Assembly (NCBI GenBank): GCA_020466095.1
Contig: CM035807.1
Span: forward strand, 40,478,982-40,542,981
Direction of reading: 5' to 3'
From: Chlorops oryzae
Taxonomy: Eukaryota; Arthropoda; Insecta; Diptera; Chloropidae
DNA: 64,000 bases
The notes beneath the pieces were generated by a model. It saw nothing but the letters and a program-made list of their open reading frames with translations. It searched no databases and had not been told where the DNA came from. Every line of letters begins with the position of its first letter. Within the stretch, counting starts at the first letter, position 1. This document shows positions 1 through 10,754 of the stretch, piece by piece. The translations under genes and the position numbers were made by a program.

Positions 1-78
1 AATGGGAATTATGTAGCATGGGAATTTTGTCAACTTTTGAAAGGACCATGTTGATACTGTGAAAAAGCGCGCGCTTTA

Positions 79-132
79 CAAATGAGAATGTATGTATGTA
101 TGTATTATATAATTTTTGTATGTATGTTTGTA

Positions 133-168
<36 letters not shown>

Positions 169-240
169 TGTATGTATGTATGTATGTATGTATGTATGTA
201 TGTATGTATGTATGTATGTGCGTATGTGTGTATGTGTGTT
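79..240. repeat. (GTAT)n microsatellite
   Basis: The core at 141-219 is an almost uninterrupted GTAT repeat. It is flanked by interrupted units at 88-140 and 220-240, and by a short (TTTG)n run at 249-265. The long open frames read through it encode only Thr/His/Tyr or Met/Tyr/Val/Cys periodic peptide and are not genes. Confidence 0.95.
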
Positions 241-460
241 ATTGATTGTTTGTTTGTTTGTTTGTACGTTCGTTTCAACAAAGGTATTGAAAAATTCATC
301 TTTACCTATTTTGCCAAAACCAGAATAATCTAGTATTTTTTGTCTTTTCGAAATTTGATTCAAACAAAGTTTACCTTTTAACTAAATTGAGAGGCAGTCT
401 TCTACTTTTTAAATAAACTTCTAGGTAAGAATAAGTTCGTTGAGTACCACACGGATACGG

Positions 461-538
461 GTAAGTAAAAAATACAATCCTTCATTAATTTCGAAGGATT
501 CTGAAGGAAATTGTAAGTAAAAAATACAATCCTTCATT
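461..538. repeat. Short direct repeat, two copies 52 bp apart
   Basis: A unit of about 26 bp beginning GTAAGTAAAAAATACAATCC occurs at 461 and again at 513. Each is followed by a related GAAGGATTC/GGAATACGGAAGG tail. It lies just upstream of the FLYWCH ORF. It is either a small tandem duplication or part of an element end; no function is visible. Confidence 0.7.
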
Positions 539-584
539 TTTTCTTAAGGAATACGGAAGGAATAAGAAGTCGAAAGCGTCTATA

Positions 585-829
585 ATGGCTAAAGTGCACG
601 AACTAAGAAGTAATAAAGGCGGCAAAAAAATAATTTGTGATGGCTTTTCCTATTACTTGCATTCCACTTTTCAAAAAACTTTCAATTGGACATGCAGTAA
701 TAGGATTAAGTACAAATGCAAAAGTCGCATCACCACATCAAATGAAAATGGCGTCCATCGCGTAATAAAATTTACAAATTCTCATTCACATAGGCCTTTC
801 GCGTTTGAGAAAGATGTTTGTAAGGCGGA
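585..829 (+). CDS. FLYWCH-type zinc-finger protein, N-terminal part, cut by gap
   Basis: The open frame starts at ATG 585 and runs 81 codons into the N gap. Residues 10-70 fit a FLYWCH zinc finger: a basic GGKK lead, the G-F-S-Y-Y aromatic motif, a W-T-C core, then C-K-S-R and a terminal H-S-H. FLYWCH fingers bind DNA or protein. In insects they occur in mod(mdg4)-like alternative exons and at the N-terminus of some MULE-type transposases. No transposase domain is visible because the contig ends at 829, so host gene and transposon cannot be separated. The sequence upstream of the ATG is AT-rich and shows no clear splice acceptor or promoter, so the start is provisional. Confidence 0.6.
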
Positions 830-929
830 NNNNNNNNNNNNNNNNNNNNNNNNNNNNNNNNNNNNNNNNNNNNNNNNNNNNNNNNNNNNNNNNNNNNNNN
901 NNNNNNNNNNNNNNNNNNNNNNNNNNNNN
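830..929. other. Assembly gap, 100 N
   Basis: Exactly 100 N, the usual placeholder for a gap of unknown size. It truncates the FLYWCH frame. Confidence 0.99.
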
Positions 930-1559
930 GTCACGGTTGAGCAATATTGAGATTTTACTTGAGATATATTTGGGTGACACAAAACAGACTTTTCAGTGTA
1001 GAAATTATTATTTGACCAGATAAGGGCTGTTATTATATCCGATTTTTGCAAAAGAATTATAAGGGATTGTGCATTATAGCAAAGCAAGCGTAAATATACT
1101 TTATCAATCATCATTTTAAATAAAGTTGGTGGGCTGTCACAACCTTTCTCTAGTTCTTAACAGCCTAAGAGTTGAATATAGGGCACCAACATAAGGGCTG
1201 TTGGGAGAGGCCTTGCCGGCAAACCGATAGATTGGGAAGTTCAGTGTTGAGTCCTAAAACAGAGAAAAATTATTCCCACAAGTGATTTATGAGATACGAA
1301 GTATCTAGTGTTTTTATTTAAAAAAATTTTATTTGATTTGAAGCGCATTAGTGTTGTTGTCAGAGGGATAGAGAAAAGAAGAAATATAAGAACTGCTGTA
1401 AAATTTTTGTACGCAATAAAAATACATACATATGTATGTATGTAAGTTCGTTTGGGTTTGCGCAATTAACAGTGTGGGTGAAAACTATATGAACAATGTG
1501 TGAGTCAAGAACCGCTTATTGGCTTTTGACTTTCCCGCACTTTTTTGGCTTGGGTCTTA
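930..1559. other. Non-coding stretch, nothing recognised
   Basis: AT-rich sequence with stops in all frames and one short (CATA/TGTA)n tract near 1420-1445. No TIR, LTR edge or recognisable peptide was seen. Confidence 0.6.
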
Positions 1560-2552
1560 TAATTTTTATATATATATACAAAATAATAGTAACCAAATCA
1601 AAGTTTTTAAAGCTTTAAAGTTTAAGGGTTTTTTTTTATATATTAAATATAAAAATAAAATTAAAATTTTTAAAATTAGGGACTGATTTTTATTTGAAAA
1701 ACTTGGTTTTGGAAAACAAAAAAAGAAACAAAAAAAAACAGCAAAAACCAAAACTATCATCAAAGTTTATGCAGTTTGTGTTTTTTTTTTTTTTTTGTCA
1801 ATATAAATAATAAAAAAAATAACAACATACACAGGGGAAAGGGTTTACCGACAACTTCAAAAGGGGTGAGGCACCATGTTCCTTAAGCAAGGGCACTTCG
1901 CGGAACCTTGTTGTGGGGCTGCTCCAGATTTTTTCTGTTTTTTTTTTTCCTCGAATATTTGTTAGGTTTTATTTTTTTTTCCGCCGCGTTTCGTTTAAAA
2001 TTTAGGGTTTTTGTATTTTCTTTTTTTTTTTTTTTTTTAAAAAATTACGGGTTCAACGTAGGTGAAGGACCATGAAAAAGACCTAGCCTTTTAATTAAAT
2101 AAAATCAGTCGTTTCGGGTGCGGAATGGCTTAGGGCCGGCCAATGAGCCCTTTGATCTTTCTTTTTTTTTTTCTTCTTACAATGTGTTGGTACACACGCA
2201 TAGGTTAAAACAATTTGAGTGGAAAACACTTCATTTTGAGTTAATTTAATTGGTTAATTAATAGAGAGAAACAAAAAATTTTTTTTGGGAACCCAATCGG
2301 GTGTAACCACTAAAAATAGGTTTCGGCTTTTGTTTTTTTTCCATTTGACTTGAAATAAAAAAAATTAGTTTAATAATTTGGAAATTTTTTTTTAATATGT
2401 ATAAAAAAGAAAAAAAAATTGGTTGAATTTATTGTAAAAAATGATTGACAAAGGTTTTGTATGGGAAATAAAAAATTTCAAGAAAAAATTTTGGAAAGTA
2501 ATATTTTTTTTTTGTTCCTTTGTGAGGAAGACTTTTGAAATTATTTTTTAAG
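1560..2552. other. Homopolymer-dominated, probably low-quality sequence
   Basis: The stretch is full of long A and T runs and stuttered doublets and triplets (ttttt, aaaa, ggg, ccc). It differs in texture from the flanking DNA and resembles the start of the noisy block at 23536-27561. No coding potential is visible. Most likely it is unpolished consensus; a genuine low-complexity stretch is the alternative. Confidence 0.5.
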
Positions 2553-3170
2553 GTTTTTATACCCGGACACCATTGTGTCGAGGGTATATTGCGTTTTTTG
2601 GGATTTGGTTTGTAAAGAAAGGTTTGAGGGTAGACCAACAAAAATTATATGGAAATTGGAACAGGTTGGGAGATTGATTTAGAGTTCTGTTGTGCGTTTG
2701 TATACATTTTTTATGGAAAGGGGTTTGAACCATTTTGATGAAAATTTATTGGGATAAAAGGGAATGGGTGGAACAAAAGTTCAAGAATGGAGATTTCGGA
2801 ACAATTTGGAGGGGGTAACCTAAAGGTAATAAAGGGTTGTTAAGAAAATCCAAAAATGTCTTAAAAGGGAAGGGTTTTTCAAAGGGATTTTTTGAAATGA
2901 AAACTTGGTTATTTTGAAACAGTTTAAAAAGGCAATAATATATTTCAAAAAATTTGAAAAGTGGCGTGGCAGAACGTTTTTTCGAAAATTGTCTCCTACC
3001 CCGAAATACAAATGGGACTTGAACGAAAGTTGGCACGAATGCTTCTTGATAGCCAGTAACGTCCTCCCCAAAAAAAATTTTTTCGATAGAACCATTATTA
3101 AGGGTACCTCTAGTACTAGGGTCTGTCACAAAAAATCCCAAAAATGCCAAAAATGCTATTTATATTTACA
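2553..3170 (+). repeat. Family B interspersed repeat, divergent copy
   Basis: It begins with ATACCCGGACACCATTGTGT and then GAGGGTATATTGCG, as the full copy at 41176 does. It ends with a well-matching block at 3060-3160: the CCATTATTAAGGGTACCTC and AGTACTAGGGTCTGTCACAA motifs, also present at 41700-41745. The middle is rich in homopolymers and aligns poorly. No protein is encoded. Confidence 0.7.
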
Positions 3171-3774
3171 TAGCAGTTCCGCATATTTCAAGTAAAGTAT
3201 TGTAAAAGTCGATCATGCCGACAATTTTTACTTCTTCATAGAAAATCACCCTACATTAACAACCAGCATCGTATGCTCATCAATGAGGATAAAAAACGCT
3301 TCGGCTACATAAGCAATCGAAGCAAAAAACGAAATTTCAATTTTCTGGTCACAAAAACTTGGAAGCACACATCAAAAACACAAAAACTGGTTTGGCCTTT
3401 CAAATCAATAAGTGTGAAAGAAACCGAATTAAATGGAATGAATAAAAACGAGAGGTCCGATTTTGTTGTTCTTTCACTTTCGCTTTTTTTTTTTTTTGCG
3501 AAAATCCAAAAACTGACGTTCTTCACGCAATTTTTCAAATCAATGCGTGCGAACAGTTAGGGCAATAGCAACTCTATTTGCGGGAAAGAGAGGTTCGATC
3601 TTTGTTGACATTTTTTTCAAAAATCTCGTTTGTGTTCCTTCCTTTCGCTGACTATTCCCCTAATTAACTCTGCCCGCCCGCATCAACAAACAGGCACACA
3701 AGTTTTCGAGTGATTCCGTCTCTTATTATTCTTTACTCAATGATTTCACGTTCTTAATTTACTCTTAAATAGAA
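3171..3774. other. No gene recognised; imperfect direct repeats
   Basis: Two related segments (about 3380-3425 and 3505-3555) share AAAAACTG followed by TTTCAAATCAAT, suggesting an old tandem duplication. The 95-codon frame across them has low-complexity composition and no recognisable domain. Confidence 0.5.
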
Positions 3775-4756
3775 AGGGTTGCCATCGTAGACACCGTCTT
3801 ATGAGCTATCCTCTGATCACTCCCCCGTGTTAGTAATTCTACAAGGATTTAGTGAAAGCCATTTAGTAAGAAACACCTTCATAGATTGGCTTCGATTTAG
3901 TCATGAAGTAAATGCTCGAACGCCCGAAATATCAAAACTTAACTCAGCAAATGAATTCGATGAAGCCATTTCTTTCTTAAACTCTACATTGTCGCCTGCT
4001 GCGACTAATGCTGCTGCAGTCCGAACAAATTTTAAATAAAAAGTAAGGTTCCAATCAGATACCGATAAACTCGTTAAGGCAAAACGGAAAGCAAGACGTA
4101 AATGGCAAATGCGTCGATCTCCTATCTCCAAACTAATCTAAAACCTAGCATCTAAAGCTCTTAAAGAAGCTCTTAGTCAAGAAAAAAAATAACGAAGTCC
4201 AAGCGAACTTGGAAAACATTGGTCCAAATAAAGCACAAGACTTCTCGTTATGGAAAGCAGCAAAAAAATGCAAAGCTCCAACACAAACTATACCGCCAAT
4301 TCGCAAACAAGATGGCTCATGGGCTCGTAGTGACGAAGAAAAAGGAATTGTTCTTGCACAACACTTAAAAACAGTATTCCAACCGCAATCCCCAAGTAAC
4401 CACATTTCAACCCGACATTCAAATTTCACCACTCGTACACGACCCCTCCCAAAATAACAAGTTGCGAGCTGAAGGAAGCTCTTGCTAAAGTCAACCCCAA
4501 AAAAAGCTCCTGGCTATGACAAAATATTGGGGGAAAATGATCAATCCCTCCAGATAATGCAAATTGCTTTTATATTAGTAATCTTCAACAGCATACTCAC
4601 ACTAGGATATTACCCTAAGCAATGGAAAATCTAGTTAATTAAAATGATCCCAAAACCAGGAAAAGACCCTTCAGTCACAACATCTTATCGACCAATAAGC
4701 CTGCTACGACAACTTTCAAAAATATTCGCGAAATTACTTCTGTCAAATGTCTTACC
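3775..4756 (+). pseudogene. Jockey-like LINE ORF2 remnant, 5' part (endonuclease end to RT start)
   Basis: The first recognisable peptide is the S-D-H-S-P-V end of an APE-type endonuclease, near 3808. About 120 residues of linker follow. Then comes a segment with S-L-W-K-A-A-K and I-P-P-I-R, typical of jockey-clade ORF2, and then the RT block Y-R-P-I-S-L-L near 4690. Several frameshifts and stops break the frame. The reading stops at about 4756 inside RT and resumes at about 6388, so a later insertion has split the element. Intact copies encode the endonuclease and reverse transcriptase for target-primed retrotransposition. Confidence 0.8.
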
Positions 4757-4984
4757 CTAATGCTATGTTCATTAGGGCTGCTCTTAACTCTATGGAGAAA
4801 TTTTGTAGCGAGTTTCTGATCGGTCTCAGGGTCCAGAAGTGTTCCATTAGACATGGAGGAGAAACGTGAGAAATTTGGAGGCAATCGGATAACGGGAACC
4901 CGTGGCAGTTTTCAATTGAAGTTTGGGAAATTGGCAAAAATAGAGAGGAAACGGCCCTTAACTCCCCACAAGGCGCCCTTACGG

Positions 4985-5450
4985 ATATATAACGTATGGC
5001 CAACCCCAATTATTTTTTTACTCCGAACATTTTTTCTGAACAAACCTACCCCCTATCTCCCCTCCTTAAGGGGGCTCCCATACAAAAATAATTTTTTAAA
5101 ACTTTTCCCCCCATCTTCCTAACTAGCCCCAGAGTGCTCCTAGAGGAGTCAAATGTATGACCGACCCCATTAACTTTGTCCCCCTAACATTTTCTCTGAA
5201 CATACTTAACCTCTATCCCCCCCCTTAAGGGGGCTCCATATAAAACTACCTTAATTTGAGCAAAAATTTCATACAAAATGGCCGTCACTACAGTCAAACC
5301 CCTCCTAGGGGGCTGATATATATGACCGACCCCCATTAGTTTTTTACCTCAAACATTTTCTTCAAAACATACCTACCCTCTATCTCCCTCGTTAGGGGGG
5401 TCCCCATACAAAATTAGGCTTAAAATTAAAGAAAAATGCCTCACGAACTT
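4985..5450. repeat. Three diverged copies of a roughly 170-180 bp C-rich repeat
   Basis: Each copy carries ATGACCGACCCC or similar, then a CTACCCTCTATCTCCC-like tract and a TTAAGGGGGCTCCCATAC-like block (about 5068, 5226 and 5392). The copies are diverged and have no coding frame. Confidence 0.75.
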
Positions 5451-5748
5451 CAATCTATAATATAGATGCCGTAGGAACAAGAAAGAGCATGTTCAGCATG
5501 CATATTCGAAAAAATTTACAAAATTACCTTTTAAACCAGCCTAATACGAAGAATATTGGATTCGTTTTTGGTATGTTATAATAATATGTTATAATTATTA
5601 CCTTTTCTTAAAACTGAATTTTGGGTTCCATCCCCTAACTGGCCAAATAATGACCCTAGTACAAAAAAATAAATGTTCGAGTCAAATGCCGCAAACCTCA
5701 ATCTATGACGATTTTTTGAGACTATAACCACTAAAATCGGTTAGTGGT

Positions 5749-5966
5749 TTTCTATTCATAAAATTTAAATTTCAAAACAAATTTTTTTTTGAAACGCATT
5801 ATTCACTGTTTTCACGTTCGTTTCTTAGGTCTTCGCATGTCTCTCTCGGTCTGTACGCATGGCTCTCTCGGTCTGTACGCATGCAAAGACTCAAGAAACG
5901 AACGTAAAAACAGTGAATAATGCGTTTCAAAAAATATTTGTTTTGAATTAATTTTATGAATAGAAA
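5749..5966. repeat. Long hairpin, foldback MITE-like
   Basis: The left arm (TTCTATTCATAAAAT ... GAAACGCATTATTCACTG ... CGTTCGTTTCTT) returns as its reverse complement on the right (AAGAAACGAACG ... CAGTGAATAATGCGTTTC ... ATTTTATGAATAGAAA). The central loop holds a duplicated CTCTCTCGGTCTGTACGCATG. Arms of roughly 85-95 bp are well matched. It lies inside the larger insertion at 4757-6387. Confidence 0.85.
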
Positions 5967-6387
5967 CAGGTATTACCTGTCCATTCTGTTCAATTTAAAC
6001 AAAATTGAACAATTAAGCACATCGATATGTGCTATAAACAAAAAGCGTGCCAGTTTTTTGCAACTGCTCGCTTTATACAAAGGTGTGCAAAATTGTGTAA
6101 TGAACTACATCAACATTAGACTATTAACTAGGAATAGAACTTGTGCGTGACGACTGGAAAACGTAAACAAACCACAAAAACGTAAACAAACCAGCAGTGC
6201 TCCCATATATTCGTACTGTCAAATAGTTCGAAACATGAAATTTTTCGAAGTTAGCAGAGTTGCATTCGCCTTAATGCTACATTGAAGTTGCTTTTACTTG
6301 CATTAAGTTTTCAAATTTTGTATGGCTAAAAGCACATTTAAAGTCGCGTTAAGAGCTAAATGCGCTAAAAGCGCTTTTAGGGCTAAG

Positions 6388-7572
6388 CATGAACCCAGCA
6401 TTAGTGTCTCTGCGTAATCTAATTCCAAACCATCAATTCGGATTTCGGAGAAAACATGGAACAGTTGAACAAGTCCACAGGATCTCAAGAGCAATACATG
6501 AGGCCTTCTATTCAAAAAAAAATACTGCGCTGCAGTATTTCTGGACATCGTACAAGCTTTCGACAAAGTCTGGCATGAAGGTCTTTTGTCGAAAATAAAA
6601 CTCTATCTCCCAGAAAATGTTCTAAGAACATTCAAATCATACCTAACTAATCGAAGCTTCCGTATTAAATATGGCACCCTCGTGTCAGAGGAAGTCGAGG
6701 TTAATGCAGGAGTTCCACAAGGCAGTGTATTAGGACCGTTCCTATACTTAATCTACACTGCAGATCTTCCACTGTTTCCAAATCACTTAATTTCAACTTT
6801 CGCTGACGACACTGCTATCCTAAGTACCCACAGTGATCCCAGAACAGTTTCCCTGAAATTAACACAGCACCTTAAAATATTGGAAGAATGGCTATATGAC
6901 ATTCCTATACCACAGGCGAATGAAGTTAAATACCTGGGAATCCACTGAGACAGAATATTTACTTGGAATACGCACATTGGCTGCAAAAAAACACAAATCA
7001 ACCTTAAACTCCACCAACTTTACTGGCTGTTAAATAGAGATTACAAACTCAGCCTTGACAACAAAGTATTGCTCTATAAGTCGATTATAAAGCCAATTTG
7101 GACTTATGGGATCGAATTGTGGAGCTCTGCTGCTCCCGCAACCATTAATAAAATTCAAAGAGTTCAAAACAAAATTCTTAAACAAATAACAAATGCACCT
7201 TGGTACGTTAAAAACGCAAATATTCACAAAGACCTTAAAATTGCTGCAGTTTCTGATGTTATTCGTGCCAACATTCCTAAATATCTCGCTAAACTACAAG
7301 TTTATCTTAACGTCCAGGCTAGGCGCCTCCTTACTGTGCCTACGGGCTCACGGCTAAAACGAAAATTTCTGATGTCAACATGAAACTCTGTCCTCATCCA
7401 CTTTAACATATTTTTACTTATACTTAATTTATCTATATGTATAAACTCCAATTAAATTGTAACTTATGTCAACTGCTGTATTGCGTTTTTGTCTAGTCCC
7501 TATGATTTGAATACTAGTTGTTAATTTCTGTGAAGAAAGATACAATCTATTAAACAAAAAAATGGAAAGAAA
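6388..7572 (+). pseudogene. Jockey-like LINE ORF2 remnant, 3' part (RT) with A-rich tail
   Basis: It resumes in RT with N-H-Q-F-G-F-R near 6430. The G-V-P-Q-G-S-V-L-G-P block lies near 6710 and the catalytic F-A-D-D-T-A near 6800. The thumb and C-terminal region then reads Y-L-G-I-H, I-W-T-Y-G-I-E-L-W, and an L-K-R-K end at about 7370. The frame is broken near 6540-6600, by a stop at about 6946, and again before 7069. A short 3' UTR ends in an A-rich tail at 7550-7572, typical of a LINE 3' end. With 3775-4756 it forms one element. Confidence 0.85.
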
Positions 7573-7589
7573 AAAAAAAATTTGCGTAG

Positions 7590-7812
7590 TCCATTAAATT
7601 TCTCGAATTTATTTGTGGCATCTTAAGTCCATCAAAGATAGGGTTTACTAGGATTTTAAAAGACTCAGAGTCCAGGAAGAAAAGTGGCAGTGAATCCTTT
7701 GTTACAAATCCAACACAAGCATTGATCACGTTATTTGGAGACAGAGCTGAAGTAAATTTTACTTTTTTGTCCATAAATTGCCGTTTGAGTGCTATCTTTT
7801 TTTTTTTTTTTT
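7590..7812 (-). pseudogene. hAT-type transposase fragment
   Basis: Read on the minus strand, about 70 residues include N-A-C-V-G-F-V-T-K-D-S-L-P-L-F-F and F-K-I-L-V-N-P-I-F. This resembles the segment that precedes the first catalytic Asp in hAT transposases (an LPFs.ves..F..L-like motif). The fragment has no catalytic residues and no TIRs nearby, and it abuts the LINE A-rich tail. I take it as an old internal fragment, less certainly a domesticated BED/hAT gene piece. Confidence 0.5.
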
Positions 7813-7929
7813 TTTTATATTCTTCCAACAACTCTGAATGGATTGGCGGAGGTGTCTTTTAAGGTTTGTAAATGTAAACTGTTAATGACTTTTCCGCAGG
7901 ACTTGCACTTAGCGTTCTGTGCACCACTT

Positions 7930-8850
7930 TGTAACGATCTCAATTGGGCCGGGGTATGACTCAGTCAAGCCAGGGTTCGTTACAAGAAAATTTCTTCTTC
8001 GGTAGATCAAAAGTGAGAACACAGCAGGTTTGTTCTTAATATTATAAATTTCTTTCGTTTATTCTTTATTTATTACAATTCTCTTTTTTCTTCTAACAAA
8101 ATTGTATCGTAGTATATGCTGACGGAGTTCTTTGCGGTTCGCTGGCTGGTGCTTTCGGCGCTGTGTTGATTGGGGTTCGCTCGGTGCTGGCTAGTCGTCT
8201 TTGTACCCAGTACCACGAGCGCGGAGAAATTCGACGAGCAGCCAATTAGGCGGAGAAAATCGGGTCGAAGTCAATCGCGCGAGAAATTCCGAATCGAAGT
8301 CAATTACGCAGACAGTTAGAATTAAAATCAATTATACGGGAATTTCCTAATCAAAGTCAATTATGCGGGAAATTGCGTGTCAATGTCAATTAGGCGGAAA
8401 GTTTTGCTTCGAAGTCAATTACGCGGGAAATTTGAAGTAAGGTTAATTAAGCGGGCAAATTTGAATTAAAGTCAATTATGCGGGTAACTCGGGTCAGACT
8501 CACTTAAGCGGGCAAAATTTAATTAAAGTCAATTATGCGGGCAAAATTTAATCAAAGTCAATTACGCGGGAAATTTCGAGAGCTACGACGGCTTTAGAAC
8601 TCGAAGTAACTATGCTAAGAAAATTCTCGGGCGCGGGCTTATACGAGAGCTACGACGGCTTTAGAGCTCGAAGTAACTATACTAAGAAAATTCACTGGCG
8701 CGGGTTAATACGAGAGCTACGACGGCTTTAGAGCTCGAAGTAACTATTAATGGCGTGCAAAGGTATACCAACAAGTATTGGTATAGTTACTAACTATACT
8801 AAGAAAATTCACTGGCGCGGGTTTCATACGAGAGCTACGTCTCGTCGATC
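7930..8850 (-). mobile_element. Gypsy-type LTR-like sequence with two tandem repeat arrays
   Basis: The left edge, TGTAACGATCTC ... ACTCAGTCAAGCCAGGG ... CGTTACAAGAAAAT, matches the left edge of the clean gypsy LTR at 53225, so this is a related LTR in the same (minus) orientation. Internally, 8250-8580 holds about 11 copies of a roughly 29 bp unit around AAGTCAATTATGCGGGAAAT. Positions 8576-8845 hold four copies of a unit of about 68 bp starting with ACGAGAGCTACGACGGCTTT; the last two are separated by about 43 bp containing an inverted pair, GGTATACCAAC ... GTATTGGTATAG. The other LTR edge is not clear. Confidence 0.65.
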
Positions 8851-9346
8851 TCGTCGTATGCCAGACAGAAGATGTCTTTTCCATATAGAACTATAGGTCT
8901 AACTCTTCTTCTTTCTAATCCCTGCAATGTGTTAGAGCTACGCTGCTTCAACATAGGCATATAGCATGAGGAAAAGAGAAGCACGCTATGGCAGCGAAAT
9001 CTTTAGCTCTGCTGTGGTGAAAAGCATTGCCACTTGTATTTTTAATTTTGGGCGATTTTCGAGTGCATTACATGTAAAAATCTACCAAACTGATAAAATG
9101 ATATGAAAAGCTTGAAAAACATAAAACGAATCAAGGAAACTCAATATCAAGGAGAAATAGATATTGTTTTTTTTAGTCCTACCGTGTCCACATAACTTTT
9201 TGATCACACTGTTTCAGCAAAAATACAAAATTCTATATCCAACAAATTCGTAGCCGTAGTCAAAAATGTATGTAAATTTAATACAAAATGAAAACATTCG
9301 TGCACATTGAGCAAAAACATATCGCAATACATTTATTAAAGCTTCA
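8851..9346. other. No gene; possibly remainder of the LTR
   Basis: Contains no readable protein. It could be the rest of the LTR or unrelated flank. No CA/TG edge or target duplication could be fixed. Confidence 0.4.
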
Positions 9347-9355
9347 ATTATAACT

Positions 9356-9817
9356 AGTGATGTCCCGAATAGTGGATTTGGCCGAATACCGAATACCGAA
9401 TATTCGGTCAACCTCTCGGCCGAATAACGAATATTCGGCAACCGAATATTCGGCACGTAGTAAAGACAGCTTGGGCCTACTCGCGACTAGCTGGAGTCAA
9501 GGCAAAAGCTGCCGCTGAAAAATTTGCCCACTGTTTATAATGTTTTCGAAGAAAATTTAGAAGAAGCTAGCGTACATTTAATATTTCTAAAGAATAAAAT
9601 GCAAATCTGCTGTATTTTTAAATCTCGTTAATTAAGTTTTTTTACGTTATTGTGAGAAAAATTTAATTTGTAGTTAGTGTTGATTTTTTTAATAAGTTAT
9701 TTCTACTATTCGGTAATCGGCCGAATATTTTAACTATTCGGCCGAATACCGAATACTGAAAAATGACGCCGAATAGGCCGAATACCGAATAGTGGCCGAA
9801 TATTCGTGGCATCACTT
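9356..9817. mobile_element. hAT-like MITE built from CCGAATA motifs
   Basis: The 462 bp element is flanked by direct repeats ATTATAACT (9347-9355 and 9818-9826), close to the 8 bp duplications of hAT elements. The inverted ends read AGTGATGTCCCGAATA and AAGTGATGCCACGAATA. Both sub-terminal regions are packed with CCGAATA / TATTCGG in alternating orientation. There is no ORF. The repeated motif could be transposase binding sites. Confidence 0.85.
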
Positions 9818-9826
9818 ATTATAACT

Positions 9827-10754
9827 TTTAAAGCTATATAAAAAACCCGAGACGACGCCGTGTTTCTTTGATAATTTTCTTGCAAGTGGCATCATAGTGC
9901 CACTTTTTGTCTGCCCGTATTGTTGTTGGTAGCTTTCTGGTGAATTTTTGAAAGAGTTGAATTTCCTATTCCTGCTTAATTTTTTGTTGGTAGCTTTTTG
10001 GTGAATTTCTTGAAAGAGTTGAGTTTCCATCCCGCCTAATGGGGAGTTTCTTATTAGCGGCAGAGGCCTTTCGACGTCGACAGTTAGACCTACAGTCCTA
10101 CATGGTCTTTTCTCAGCGAAATGCTCTGCTTATATACCTCTCTGAAGGCATAGTGTTGCGCTGTTAGTGATAGGTACTTGGTATTGTGGGTACTCGGTGG
10201 TATTCAGCTGACTTGGGCCATATGATTGCACGCGCTCCGGCTGCCATATGGCATCGTTGTATTTTATTATTTTGTTTTGTTTGTTTGCACTTACTAACTT
10301 ACAATAATAATTTCAAAAAAAGTAAAGCTCGTTTTAATTAACAAAATAATACAAATAATAAGAAAAGGAAAAAAAAGAAATATACAAAATAAAATTAATT
10401 CAATAGTAAGAAAATAAATAACAATTCAAAAGAAAAGAAAACAATACTGCCGCAGTACACTTCCAATGGCTGGCATCTGAATGCTAGGAGCTAATTTGGC
10501 ATCCGAATTCGGTCCGTTGCAACTTTCAAAATATCCCGTAAGTAAAGGTTTCGTTTTCTGCCCATAACTAAAAAAATAAAACGTCTAACTTAGATTTCAT
10601 TTATGATTGCCTCTAACCAAAAATTATTCCAAAAGTAAATGTTCGAAGGATCACGATTTTTTTTACAGAATCTTGCATATCATTTTTTGATTAAAGTCAA
10701 TACGATTGAGATGATTAAGCAAGTACATTGTGTAATTTAATGTCCTAAATTGCT
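9827..10754. other. Unassigned sequence with a roughly 60 bp direct repeat
   Basis: TGTTGGTAGCTTTYTGGTGA followed by AAAGAGTTGARTTTCC occurs at about 9923 and 9984. A TATA-like GCTTATATACC lies at 10129 and a GTAAGT at 10540, so an LTR or leader is conceivable. No coding region and no matching second LTR were found. Confidence 0.4.

Larger units (their letters stand above)
4757..6387. mobile_element. Insertion splitting the LINE; unknown DNA element(s)
   Basis: LINE homology is lost at about 4756 and regained at about 6388. The left edge reads CTAATGCTATGTTCAT. The reverse complement of the right edge near 6404 reads CTAATGCTGGGTTCAT, so the insert appears to have short inverted termini. The interior holds a three-copy C-rich repeat (4985-5450) and a strong hairpin (5749-5966). 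No transposase is readable, so this is probably a non-autonomous element or several nested ones. Edges are good to about 15 bp. Confidence 0.55.

Noticed and set aside
82..363. Overlapping open frames of 64-95 codons
   Set aside because: They are translations of the GTAT microsatellite and lack any other content.
8250..8580. CRISPR-like spaced repeats
   Set aside because: Units are contiguous, diverged and lack unique spacers of constant length; the context is a eukaryotic LTR.
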